Assembly (NCBI RefSeq): GCF_023973165.1
Contig: NZ_CP099547.1
Span: 1,550,001 to 1,614,000, forward strand
Direction: 5' to 3'
From: Arcanobacterium pinnipediorum
Lineage (GTDB): Bacteria; Actinomycetota; Actinomycetes; Actinomycetales; Actinomycetaceae
DNA: 64,000 bases
The position numbers and the translations under genes were made by a program. Of the stretch, positions 46,669 to 53,235 are shown piece after piece (within the stretch, counting starts at the first letter, position 1; each line of letters begins with the position of its first letter). The notes under the pieces are model-generated. The model saw nothing but the letters and a program-made list of their open reading frames with translations, made no database searches and was not told the origin of the DNA.

Positions 46669-47625
46669 TCATAGACCGATGCTCTTTTGGGCTGCGCTCA
46701 ACGCTTGCACAGATGCATCAAACCGGGCGCGTTCGGCTTCATCCATCGGGAATTCAATCGGGCGTTCAACGCCGTTTGCACCCACAATGCACGGCACTGC
46801 GAGCGCCACATCTTCAACCCCGAACGAGCCGTGCAAAACACTCGATACCGGTAAGATTGCCCGCTGGTTATTCAACACGGCTTCAACAATGCGCGCCCCA
46901 GCTACACCAATCGCATAGTTAGTTGCGCCTTTGCCCTCGATAATCTTGTATGCCGAATGGATAACTTCTTGCTCGAGCTCATGCAAAACTTCGTCGGTAA
47001 ATACTTTTTCTCCCTGGGCATTGCGCCACTGCCGCAACGAAACTTGACCAATCGTTGCCGAAGACCACAGCGCGAATTCACTATCGCCGTGTTCACCTAC
47101 GATGAGGGAGTGAACCGAGCGTGGCGAAACACCGATCTTACGGCCAACTAGCCACCGCAGCCGCGAGGAGTCAAGCACAGTACCTGAGCCGAAGACGCGA
47201 CCATCTGGCAGCCCGGAGAATTTCGCTGCTGCCGCAGTCAATACATCAACCGGATTGGTGACCAACACGAAAATAGCGTTGGGGGAAAGTGGAACCAGAT
47301 CTGACATGAGGCTTTCCAGAATTCGAGCATTCTTTTCCGCAAGCTCAAGCCGGGTTTGACCCGGGTTTTGTTTCGCCCCAGCAGTAATGAGCACAATATC
47401 TGAATTGGCGGTAATAGTAATATCTGATCCGCCAATCAGTTCCGAGCCAGCCATGAACTGGGTGCCGTGTGCTAGATCGAGGACTTCAGCGTCGACTTTC
47501 GTTTTATTAATATCGAACAATGCAACGACGTTGGCAGAACCGCGCAACATCGCAGCATACGCAAGCGCAGTACCAACTGACCCTGCACCGATGACGGACA
47601 TTTTGGTTTTAAATTGTGTAGCCAT
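46669..47625 (-). CDS. ldh: L-lactate dehydrogenase
   Basis: Reduces pyruvate to L-lactate with NADH. Rossmann loop SVIGAGSVGTALAY, substrate-specificity segment AGAKQNPGQTRLEL (Gln, as in LDH rather than MDH), catalytic VTNPVDVL and GEHGDS. 318 aa. It supports a fermentative lifestyle. No fructose-bisphosphate site can be assigned with certainty. Confidence 0.95.
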   Translation of the reverse strand: MATQFKTKMSVIGAGSVGTALAYAAMLRGSANVVALFDINKTKVDAEVLDLAHGTQFMAGSELIGGSDITITANSDIVLITAGAKQNPGQTRLELAEKNARILESLMSDLVPLSPNAIFVLVTNPVDVLTAAAAKFSGLPDGRVFGSGTVLDSSRLRWLVGRKIGVSPRSVHSLIVGEHGDSEFALWSSATIGQVSLRQWRNAQGEKVFTDEVLHELEQEVIHSAYKIIEGKGATNYAIGVAGARIVEAVLNNQRAILPVSSVLHGSFGVEDVALAVPCIVGANGVERPIEFPMDEAERARFDASVQALSAAQKSIGL

Positions 47626-47779
47626 ATTCTTATTATCCTGCTTTTGACGCCAGATGTCTTGAAATTCTTAATCACACTTTCGCGTAGGTAGCATCCAAGC
47701 CGTAAAAAGTGACACAATACCCTTAGACAGATTCATTGTGCGGAGGTTATCGTCTTCGGACTGCACGAAAGGACACGTT

Positions 47780-48562
47780 ATGGACAGGTCATTAGCAACC
47801 GAAATCGCACGGAAGTTAAGCACCGCGCAACACACTCGTGAAATACTGCCACGTATTTCTGAACAGTTACCTCACGCTAGTATCGATGATGCCTACGAAA
47901 TTCAAGCCGCATGGGTCGAAGAGCAGCTTGACGCCGAACGTAAGATGGCTGGTCACAAAATTGGTTTGACCGCGCGCGCAGCCCAAGATCGTCGCGGAAT
48001 CACTGAGCCTACTTACGGCACAATCTTCCGCGACCAAATCTTCGATAACTCTTCGCTGATCGACTTTGACATGTTCCATCAGCCGCGTGTCGAAGTCGAA
48101 CTGGCCTTCATTCTCAAAGATCGTCTCGAAGGTCCAAACGTGACCACCTATGACGTGTTGCGCGCTACCGAATTCATTACCCCTGCGGTAGAGATTTTAG
48201 CTCCGCGCATCGCCGGTCCTGGTCGCACCGTCATAGATTCTGTTGCAGACAATTCATATTTTGGCGCCATGATTATGGGCGGGCGTCCGTTACGCCCTGA
48301 AGATGTTGATATGCGCTGGGTTTCGGCGTTGCTGTACAAGAACGAAGTTATCGAGGAAACCGGCGTCGCTGCTGGGGTGTTGAATCATCCGGCAAACGGC
48401 GTTGCCTGGCTTGCCAATACCTTAGTCAGTCACGACCAAGCCTTGGATGCCGGCGAGATTATTTTGGCCGGTTCTTTCACTCGCTCTATGCCAGTAGAGC
48501 GTGGTGACGTCATTTTGTGTGATTACGGCCGGATGGGTACGATTTCGGCTCGTTTCGTCTAA
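47780..48562 (+). CDS. FAH-superfamily hydratase (2-oxo-hept-4-ene-1,7-dioate/2-keto-4-pentenoate hydratase type)
   Basis: Resembles HpaH/MhpD hydratases that add water to dienoates in aromatic catabolism. Visible: GHKIGLTARAAQ, HQPRVEVELAFILKDRL with the metal-binding Glu pair, PAVEILAPRI and GDVILCDYGRMGTISARFV. ATG 47780 follows GAAAGGAC; the frame is open to 47738. No other aromatic-ring degradation gene is near, so the substrate in this organism is unclear. 260 aa; 13 nt before the S33 peptidase gene. Confidence 0.85.
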   Translation: MDRSLATEIARKLSTAQHTREILPRISEQLPHASIDDAYEIQAAWVEEQLDAERKMAGHKIGLTARAAQDRRGITEPTYGTIFRDQIFDNSSLIDFDMFHQPRVEVELAFILKDRLEGPNVTTYDVLRATEFITPAVEILAPRIAGPGRTVIDSVADNSYFGAMIMGGRPLRPEDVDMRWVSALLYKNEVIEETGVAAGVLNHPANGVAWLANTLVSHDQALDAGEIILAGSFTRSMPVERGDVILCDYGRMGTISARFV

Positions 48563-48575
48563 AGGTTAGTTAGGG

Positions 48576-49835
48576 ATGATGGAAACAACTACGCTGCAAG
48601 GTTTACGCCTCGATGATCACACTTTGACGGTTCCGCTAGTTCATCACGACGACGCCGACGCTCGCACAATCGAGATCTTCGCTCGCGTTATCACTCCTGC
48701 TGGCGGGGAAGACTTACCATTTTTAGTTTATTTACAGGGCGGTCCAGGCTTTGAAGCACCACGTGTAGCACTCAACCCGCTGTCTCCTAGCTGGCTAGGT
48801 AGCGCACTGAAACACTATCGGGTTGTGATGCTCGATCAGCGTGGTACTGGGCGCTCCACGCCGGTTGATTCCACTCTCCTTTCAACTGGCACACCCAGCG
48901 AGACTGCACAATATCTTAGCTATTTTCGCGCTGACGCAATAGTTGAAGACGCTGAAATTCTCCGCGAACATCTCGGTGCCAGTGGCCATCAGTGGAATCT
49001 CTTGGGGCAAAGTTTTGGTGGATTTAGTGCAGTTTGCTATATTTCCCGTTATCCGCACTCCCTTAATCGCGTCTTCTTCACCGGCGGTTTGCCGCCAGTA
49101 ACTGGGCACGTCGATGAGTTTTACCGCGCTACGTTTAATAAGATGCGTTGGCTATCGGAAAATTACTATTCGCGTTTTCCCCACGATCGTGACCGGATGC
49201 GTTCCGCGGTTGAGTTGGCGGCAGCCGGAGAGATCGTTTTGCCCGACGGCGAAGTCGTCTCCCCTTCGCGATTGCGCTCGATCGGCATGGACTTGGGGCG
49301 AGACAACGGCTGGCTCGCTATTCATAATCTGCTGGAATGGGATCCGCGTTCGGCAACCTTTAGTCACGATCTGGCAGCCCAGTTGCCTTTTAGTGCACGT
49401 AACCCGCTCTACTTCCTGCTCCACGAGGCATGCGGAGCTAACGGCGTGTCTACGCAATGGTCGGCACAGCGTGTTATGCCTGCAGATTTTAGTGATGATG
49501 TCACCTTGTTTACCGGTGAACACGTGTTTGAGGATTGGTGTTCGACCGTTCCGGCTTGGCAGCCGTGGGCTGAGGTTGCACACGAACTGGCAAACTGGCA
49601 GTGGCCGGCCTTGTTCAAACCCGATGTTTTACAATCCTCGGGGGTACGTGGAGCTGCAACGATTTATCTCCGTGATGCTTTCGTACCGTTTGAACTGTCT
49701 ATGGCAACTGCCGATCTTATGCCGGGCGTGCGTGAGATCGTTACCAATTCCCATGAACACAATGGGTTGGGTGCGATGGGTGGCGCCATTTTTGAACACA
49801 TGTATGAGCTCGCTGACGACGTTCGCTACCGCTAG
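48576..49835 (+). CDS. Proline iminopeptidase-like alpha/beta hydrolase (peptidase S33)
   Basis: Removes N-terminal residues such as proline from peptides. HGGP-type oxyanion segment YLQGGPGFEAPR, MLDQRGTGRST, nucleophile GQSFGGFS (Ser about 143) and a C-terminal catalytic His near NSHEHNGLGAMGG. 419 aa, a little longer than the 310-aa Pip type, like actinobacterial S33 proteins. It starts 13 nt after the hydratase gene with GTTAGGG upstream. Confidence 0.85.
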   Translation: MMETTTLQGLRLDDHTLTVPLVHHDDADARTIEIFARVITPAGGEDLPFLVYLQGGPGFEAPRVALNPLSPSWLGSALKHYRVVMLDQRGTGRSTPVDSTLLSTGTPSETAQYLSYFRADAIVEDAEILREHLGASGHQWNLLGQSFGGFSAVCYISRYPHSLNRVFFTGGLPPVTGHVDEFYRATFNKMRWLSENYYSRFPHDRDRMRSAVELAAAGEIVLPDGEVVSPSRLRSIGMDLGRDNGWLAIHNLLEWDPRSATFSHDLAAQLPFSARNPLYFLLHEACGANGVSTQWSAQRVMPADFSDDVTLFTGEHVFEDWCSTVPAWQPWAEVAHELANWQWPALFKPDVLQSSGVRGAATIYLRDAFVPFELSMATADLMPGVREIVTNSHEHNGLGAMGGAIFEHMYELADDVRYR

Positions 49836-49936
49836 ACAGCGCTGATTGCAGGTTTTCTTCTTTGTGCTACGCAAGCTCGGCTCTGCTGAGAGGAAAAATA
49901 CTCACGTTCGCCGGCTTTTAAGGGAATAATGGAGAT

Positions 49937-50335
49937 ATGACTGAATCTTTTTATCGTAATGGTCGCATTATCGAATCGGTTACCGAAGATGAACGCACCT
50001 GGGCAAAAATCGCTCATCTTTCTGCGATTATTGCCATGATTGTCTCTGCAACCTCGCTATCTTTCCTCGGCCCGCTTGTTATTTGGGCGATGAAGAAGGA
50101 CTCGAGCCCGTTCGTGCGTCAAGCTGCTGCGCAATCGTTCAATTTCAATGCCGGCATGTGGATAATGAATATCGTCGGGTGGGCGCTAACTATAACTATT
50201 ATTTTGGCGCCTATCGGCCTGCCGCTGGTATTTGCCAGTTTCGTACTCACAATTTGGCAGCACCTCAAAGCATTCGGGGCAACTAACCGCGGCGAGCAAT
50301 ACTCCTACCCGTTCCAGATTCCTATCCTTAGCTAG
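49937..50335 (+). CDS. DUF4870 family small membrane protein
   Basis: 132 aa. A cytoplasmic N-terminus with EDERTWAKIAHLSAIIAM, then hydrophobic segments containing FLGPLVIWAMKKDSSPFVRQAAAQSFNF, the DUF4870 signature, and a final helix. Function unknown. GGAGAT precedes the ATG. It ends at a bidirectional terminator facing pepT. Confidence 0.85.
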   Translation: MTESFYRNGRIIESVTEDERTWAKIAHLSAIIAMIVSATSLSFLGPLVIWAMKKDSSPFVRQAAAQSFNFNAGMWIMNIVGWALTITIILAPIGLPLVFASFVLTIWQHLKAFGATNRGEQYSYPFQIPILS

Positions 50336-50337
50336 TG

Positions 50338-50380
50338 AGTACGTGGGTTTTGGCTGATAGCTCACCTAAACCCACGTACT
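50338..50380. terminator. Terminator between DUF4870 gene and pepT
   Basis: 13-bp perfect stem AGTACGTGGGTTT / AAACCCACGTACT with a 17-nt loop, starting just after the DUF4870 stop and between convergent genes. Confidence 0.75.
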
Positions 50381-50415
50381 AAAACTACTATTGCCTATCT
50401 GGGGCTAGGTGGCGG

Positions 50416-51636
50416 CTAGAACTGGCGCGTCATTAGCGCCCAAATAGTGCGATACGAACGATAAAACTCTGAAACTGGCAAGAATTCATGCACTGAATGG
50501 AAGTTGAAACCCCCGGTGAAAATATTCGGGGTCGGGATTCCTTGAGTTGATAAGTATGACCCATCTGTGCCACCGCGCATAACCAGTGGACGCGCCGGGC
50601 GCCCAGTGGTGAGCACAGCAGCCTGCAAATCCTGGACTACCCACTGATTTTCTGGCTTTAGCGCGTCAGCTATGTTCGCATACACATCGTCGATCTGACA
50701 CGAAATCTGCGCCCGCGGATGACGCTTCTCGATCTCCGCTACCGCCCGCAGAATCTCGGTTTTGCGTTCTTCATATCTGGCCTTATCGTGGTCACGGATA
50801 TTGAGTGTAACGATCGTTCGAGCCTGGTTACCGTCGATACCTTGGACCCAAATATATCCCTCGCGTCCTGCAGTACATTCGGGAGTCTGGTTGCGATCGA
50901 AACACGAGATCAGATCGTGGGCAACTAGGTTAGGATTAACCAACACTCCTTTGGCCGACATCGGATGAGCAGTCACCCCAGCAATCTCGACGATTGCTTG
51001 ACCGGCATTAAACGTCTCGTAGGCTATTGTTGATTGCCCCTCGCAATCAACTGTATAGGCGCCAGCTACCGCGAAACGCGTCAAATCAAGTGCCTTAGCT
51101 CCGCGTAACCCAATTTCTTCATCCGGGACAAAAGCGAGGACAATATCGCGGTGTTCGACCTCGCCCAGGTGAGAGAGCGCCGTCATGATCGAAGCCAATG
51201 CTGCCTTGTCATCACTGCCCAGCACCGACGAACCATCGGTGCAGATGATGTCCTCTCCTAGATAGTCTTCAAGAACAGGATACTGGCGCGGGTCTAGGAC
51301 CTGGCCGTGACCTAGTTCGATTCGCTGCCCAGAAAAGCGGACAAGCTGTGGGTAAATATCTGGACTCAAACCGACGTCGACGGTATCTAAATGGGCACAA
51401 AACCCCAATGCCGGGCCGGGCAGCGTTCCGGGAAACCGCGCTGTGAGGCACGCGTAGTCATCGAGAACGACGTCGATCGCACCGATTTGACGTAATTCAT
51501 CGGCGAGTAACTCGGCTAGAACGCGCTGACCGGGACTGGTGGGAACAACCGGATTGGAGGCATCGGATTGACTGCTGATCGCTACGTAGCGGAAAAATCG
51601 TTCCACCAGCTCTTGGGTTAGACTCGTTGTGTGCAT
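50416..51636 (-). CDS. pepT: Peptidase T (tripeptide aminopeptidase)
   Basis: M20 family zinc aminopeptidase releasing the N-terminal residue of tripeptides. Metal ligands lie in GFCAHLDTVD, SVLGSDDKAALASIM, VFAFVPDEEIG-like VPDEEIGLRGA and the later SIDPDE-like PLVMRGGTDGSYLSTQG and NFHSVHEF. 406 aa, typical. With the M18, S33 and Opp genes it suggests peptide nutrition. A possible -10 TACAAT lies at 51691-51686 on the minus strand. Ribosome site GGCAGAG precedes the ATG. Confidence 0.95.
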   Translation of the reverse strand: MHTTSLTQELVERFFRYVAISSQSDASNPVVPTSPGQRVLAELLADELRQIGAIDVVLDDYACLTARFPGTLPGPALGFCAHLDTVDVGLSPDIYPQLVRFSGQRIELGHGQVLDPRQYPVLEDYLGEDIICTDGSSVLGSDDKAALASIMTALSHLGEVEHRDIVLAFVPDEEIGLRGAKALDLTRFAVAGAYTVDCEGQSTIAYETFNAGQAIVEIAGVTAHPMSAKGVLVNPNLVAHDLISCFDRNQTPECTAGREGYIWVQGIDGNQARTIVTLNIRDHDKARYEERKTEILRAVAEIEKRHPRAQISCQIDDVYANIADALKPENQWVVQDLQAAVLTTGRPARPLVMRGGTDGSYLSTQGIPTPNIFTGGFNFHSVHEFLPVSEFYRSYRTIWALMTRQF

Positions 51637-51743
51637 TGCTCTGCCGTATTTTCTCGTTGAGACTTCGTTTTGTTACTTGGTCTCTATTGTACGGCTTGAA
51701 CCAGCCTCGGCTATGACTATCGGCAGCAGTTTTGGAAAAATAC

Positions 51744-51773
51744 TTGACGCATGCCGTGTATTGTTCGTAGGAT
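51744..51773 (+). promoter_or_regulatory. Promoter of the former PTS permease leader
   Basis: TTGACG (51744-51749), 18-nt spacer, TAGGAT (51768-51773). Transcription would start near 51780, just before the RAT-like site and terminator. No plus-strand gene lies between pepT and this site, so it served the downstream PTS gene. Confidence 0.65.
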
Positions 51774-51787
51774 AAGAAACCTATAGA

Positions 51788-51811
51788 GGTTGCAACTTTC
51801 ATAGGCAAGAC
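51788..51811 (+). promoter_or_regulatory. RAT-like antiterminator site, PTS permease leader
   Basis: The sequence has GGTTGCAACT, a short loop and AGGCAAGAC. The BglG/LicT-family ribonucleic antiterminator has (A)TTGTTACT ... AGGCAAAAC. GAG (51786-51788) can pair with CTC (51811-51813), and CT/AG close the apical loop. Its 3' end overlaps the 5' arm of the terminator at 51809, the standard layout where antiterminator and terminator exclude each other. It closely matches the second site at 58346-58370. Binding by the local antiterminator is inferred. Confidence 0.7.
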
Positions 51812-51851
51812 TCAAGAGACGCTCTAGCGCGCTCTTGGGTCTTTTTTGTTT
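51809..51851 (+). terminator. Rho-independent terminator in PTS permease leader
   Basis: Stem GACTCAAGAG / CTCTTGGGTC (10 bp with one G-U) followed by CTTTTTTGTTTT. It has no plus-strand gene upstream, so it is a leader terminator. It overlaps the RAT-like site. Confidence 0.85.
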
Positions 51852-51870
51852 TCAGCACAAGCAGTAAGGA

Positions 51871-51878
51871 CAAGGATG
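51871..51878 (+). repeat. Left target-site duplication of the insertion sequence (CAAGGATG)
   Basis: Identical CAAGGATG flanks the element at 51871-51878 and 53228-53235. The pre-insertion sequence reconstructs as TAAGGACAAGGATG followed by TCTACAAAC, a normal start: AAGGA at 51866-51870, a 5-nt spacer, and ATG. The left copy now reads ATGGGGCTAGC... into the element for eight codons. Confidence 0.85.
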
Positions 51879-51903
51879 GGGCTAGCGGACAATTGTTATT
51901 GAT
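51879..51903 (+). repeat. Left terminal inverted repeat of the IS
   Basis: Begins GGGCTAGCGGACAA and ends GTTATTGAT; matches the complement of 53203-53227 at 20 of 25 positions. Confidence 0.8.
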
Positions 51904-51974
51904 GGTTTTGCTGTTTTTCGTTGCTAGGGTGGGGTTTTCTGGAAAGAAACTCGTTTCGACTCGAGTTTTTGGTT

Positions 51975-51995
51975 GGACAATAGTTATTGATTTTG
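51975..51995 (+). repeat. Subterminal repeat inside the IS left end
   Basis: GGACAA then TAGTTATTGATTTTG; matches the complement of 53199-53219 at 20 of 21 positions, better than the outer left repeat. No target duplication flanks it. Possibly an extra transposase-binding site. Confidence 0.75.
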
Positions 51996-52059
51996 TTGCC
52001 AGTTATCCGCGTGATAGCAGGGAAAAATTGTGGTGAAAGTCGGTTGCATACTAGTGGGT

Positions 52060-53196
52060 ATGAGATCGAACAAGAAACACTGCCCTACTTGTGGTGAAGG
52101 CATGGTCAAAAACGGTAAAGACAAATGCGGCCACCAACGCTGGATCTGCTGCTCATGCAAGGTAACCTCGCGTTGGCATAACGACGTCACTTCGCGGGAT
52201 TTGCGCGCGTTCTTAGACGTTCTGACTGGGAAAACCACGCAGCGAGAACTTCCTGGACAGGGCCGGACCTTCCGACGCAGGAGCGCTGTGTTGTGGGAGA
52301 TCTGGCCGATATGCGAACCCGATGGGCAAGACCACCGCGTGATCCATGTTGATGGTATCCATTTAGGCCGCGATGCTGTCATTCTGATCGCCTGCAGCCC
52401 CGAATATGTGATTGCCTGGCATGTGGCCAGACGTGAATCGACCCAAGCCTGGCTGGACCTGCTCGCGAAAATCCCACCACCCGGTATGGTCGTGGCTGAC
52501 GGGGGCACAGGTTTCACAACAGCTCGGGCACGATTGTGGCCCTCCACGCGTGTCCAACGCTGCACGTTCCACGCCTATCAACAGGTCAAACGCTACACGA
52601 CCACACGCTCACGAACTGAATGTGGCAGACAGCTCTACCGGATCGGTGTTGATCTATTGCATGTGAAAACTCCCGCACACGCGCACGCATGGATCGATAG
52701 CTTCTATGCTTGGCGTCACCGTTGGGCTGGGTTCCTGGCCGAGAAAACCCGTAACGAGAAAGGAAAACTAGTCGATAAACACGAGCGGCTCGTCAAGGCT
52801 GGCAATAGTCTGTCTAGGCTGGTCGATAGTGGCCATTTGTTCACGTTTCTCAATCCCGATCTTTACGATGACGGAGAAATAATCGGTTCTCTACCAGCGA
52901 TGAATAACCAGATCGAGGGAGGTATCAACTCGCCTTTACGTGAACTGCTGCGCCGTCATCGGGGTATGAGTATCGATCACCGGATCCGTGCAGTGTCATG
53001 GTGGTGCTACCTACACACCGAGAACCCTGCCAACCCAGCCGAAATCCTGCGTATCATGCCCACCAACACGGACATCATGCGCGCTTACCAGCAAGCCGCA
53101 GCCCGACACCGAGCCGACCACAACAACCATCGCTGGGGCAACGGCCTTGACTGGAACGAACTCCACACCCACACACCCTACCGCAACGACTACTAA
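52060..53196 (+). CDS. IS1249-type transposase (DDE, IS256 superfamily)
   Basis: Cuts and joins the element. N-terminal zinc ribbon (CPTCGEGMVKNGKDKCGHQRW, CCSC), then the catalytic triad in order: VIHVDGIHLG (D), VVADGGTGF (D) and NNQIEGGINSPL (E). The frame is open from a GTG at 52030, but homologous proteins start at the ATG at 52060 (MRSNKKHCPTC), giving 378 aa. No frameshift or stop. It reads in the same direction as the PTS genes. Confidence 0.9.
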   Translation: MRSNKKHCPTCGEGMVKNGKDKCGHQRWICCSCKVTSRWHNDVTSRDLRAFLDVLTGKTTQRELPGQGRTFRRRSAVLWEIWPICEPDGQDHRVIHVDGIHLGRDAVILIACSPEYVIAWHVARRESTQAWLDLLAKIPPPGMVVADGGTGFTTARARLWPSTRVQRCTFHAYQQVKRYTTTRSRTECGRQLYRIGVDLLHVKTPAHAHAWIDSFYAWRHRWAGFLAEKTRNEKGKLVDKHERLVKAGNSLSRLVDSGHLFTFLNPDLYDDGEIIGSLPAMNNQIEGGINSPLRELLRRHRGMSIDHRIRAVSWWCYLHTENPANPAEILRIMPTNTDIMRAYQQAAARHRADHNNHRWGNGLDWNELHTHTPYRNDY

Positions 53197-53202
53197 CCCA
53201 AA

Positions 53203-53227
53203 ATCAATAACTTTTGTCCTATAACCC
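53203..53227 (-). repeat. Right terminal inverted repeat of the IS
   Basis: Read on the minus strand it begins GGGTTATAGGACAA and ends GTTATTGAT. It ends at the right copy of CAAGGATG. Confidence 0.8.
53220..53225 (+). promoter_or_regulatory. Possible IS-borne -10 element facing the PTS permease
   Basis: TATAAC lies at the right end of the IS, exactly 7 nt before the permease ATG at 53233. This is the spacing of the leaderless genes in the window. No good -35 is present at 16-18 nt upstream. Function is inferred. Confidence 0.35.
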
Positions 53228-53235
53228 CAAGGATG
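53228..53235 (+). repeat. Right target-site duplication (CAAGGATG)
   Basis: Second copy of the 8-bp duplication. Its last three bases are the present start codon of the PTS permease. Only AAGG directly adjoins the ATG, too close to be a Shine-Dalgarno. Confidence 0.85.

Larger units (their letters stand above)
51879..53227 (+). mobile_element. IS1249/IS256-like insertion sequence
   Basis: 1349 bp with one intact transposase, 25-bp imperfect inverted repeats (20/25 match; outer bases GGG, then TTATTGAT in the inner part) and an 8-bp target duplication, as expected for the IS256 superfamily. It lies between a PTS leader and the PTS permease coding sequence. A further copy of the repeat core lies inside the left end (51975-51995). 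Same orientation as the PTS genes, so read-through is possible. Intact transposase and exact duplication suggest a fairly recent insertion (inference). Confidence 0.9.

Noticed and set aside
51780..51851. Independent small RNA gene
   Set aside because: The RAT-like sequence overlapping the terminator and the reconstructed gene start explain it better as a separated mRNA leader, though it may still give a short RNA.
51975..53219. Shorter IS bounded by the inner repeat (1245 bp)
   Set aside because: No target duplication flanks these ends, whereas CAAGGATG exactly flanks 51879-53227 and its removal restores a normal gene start.
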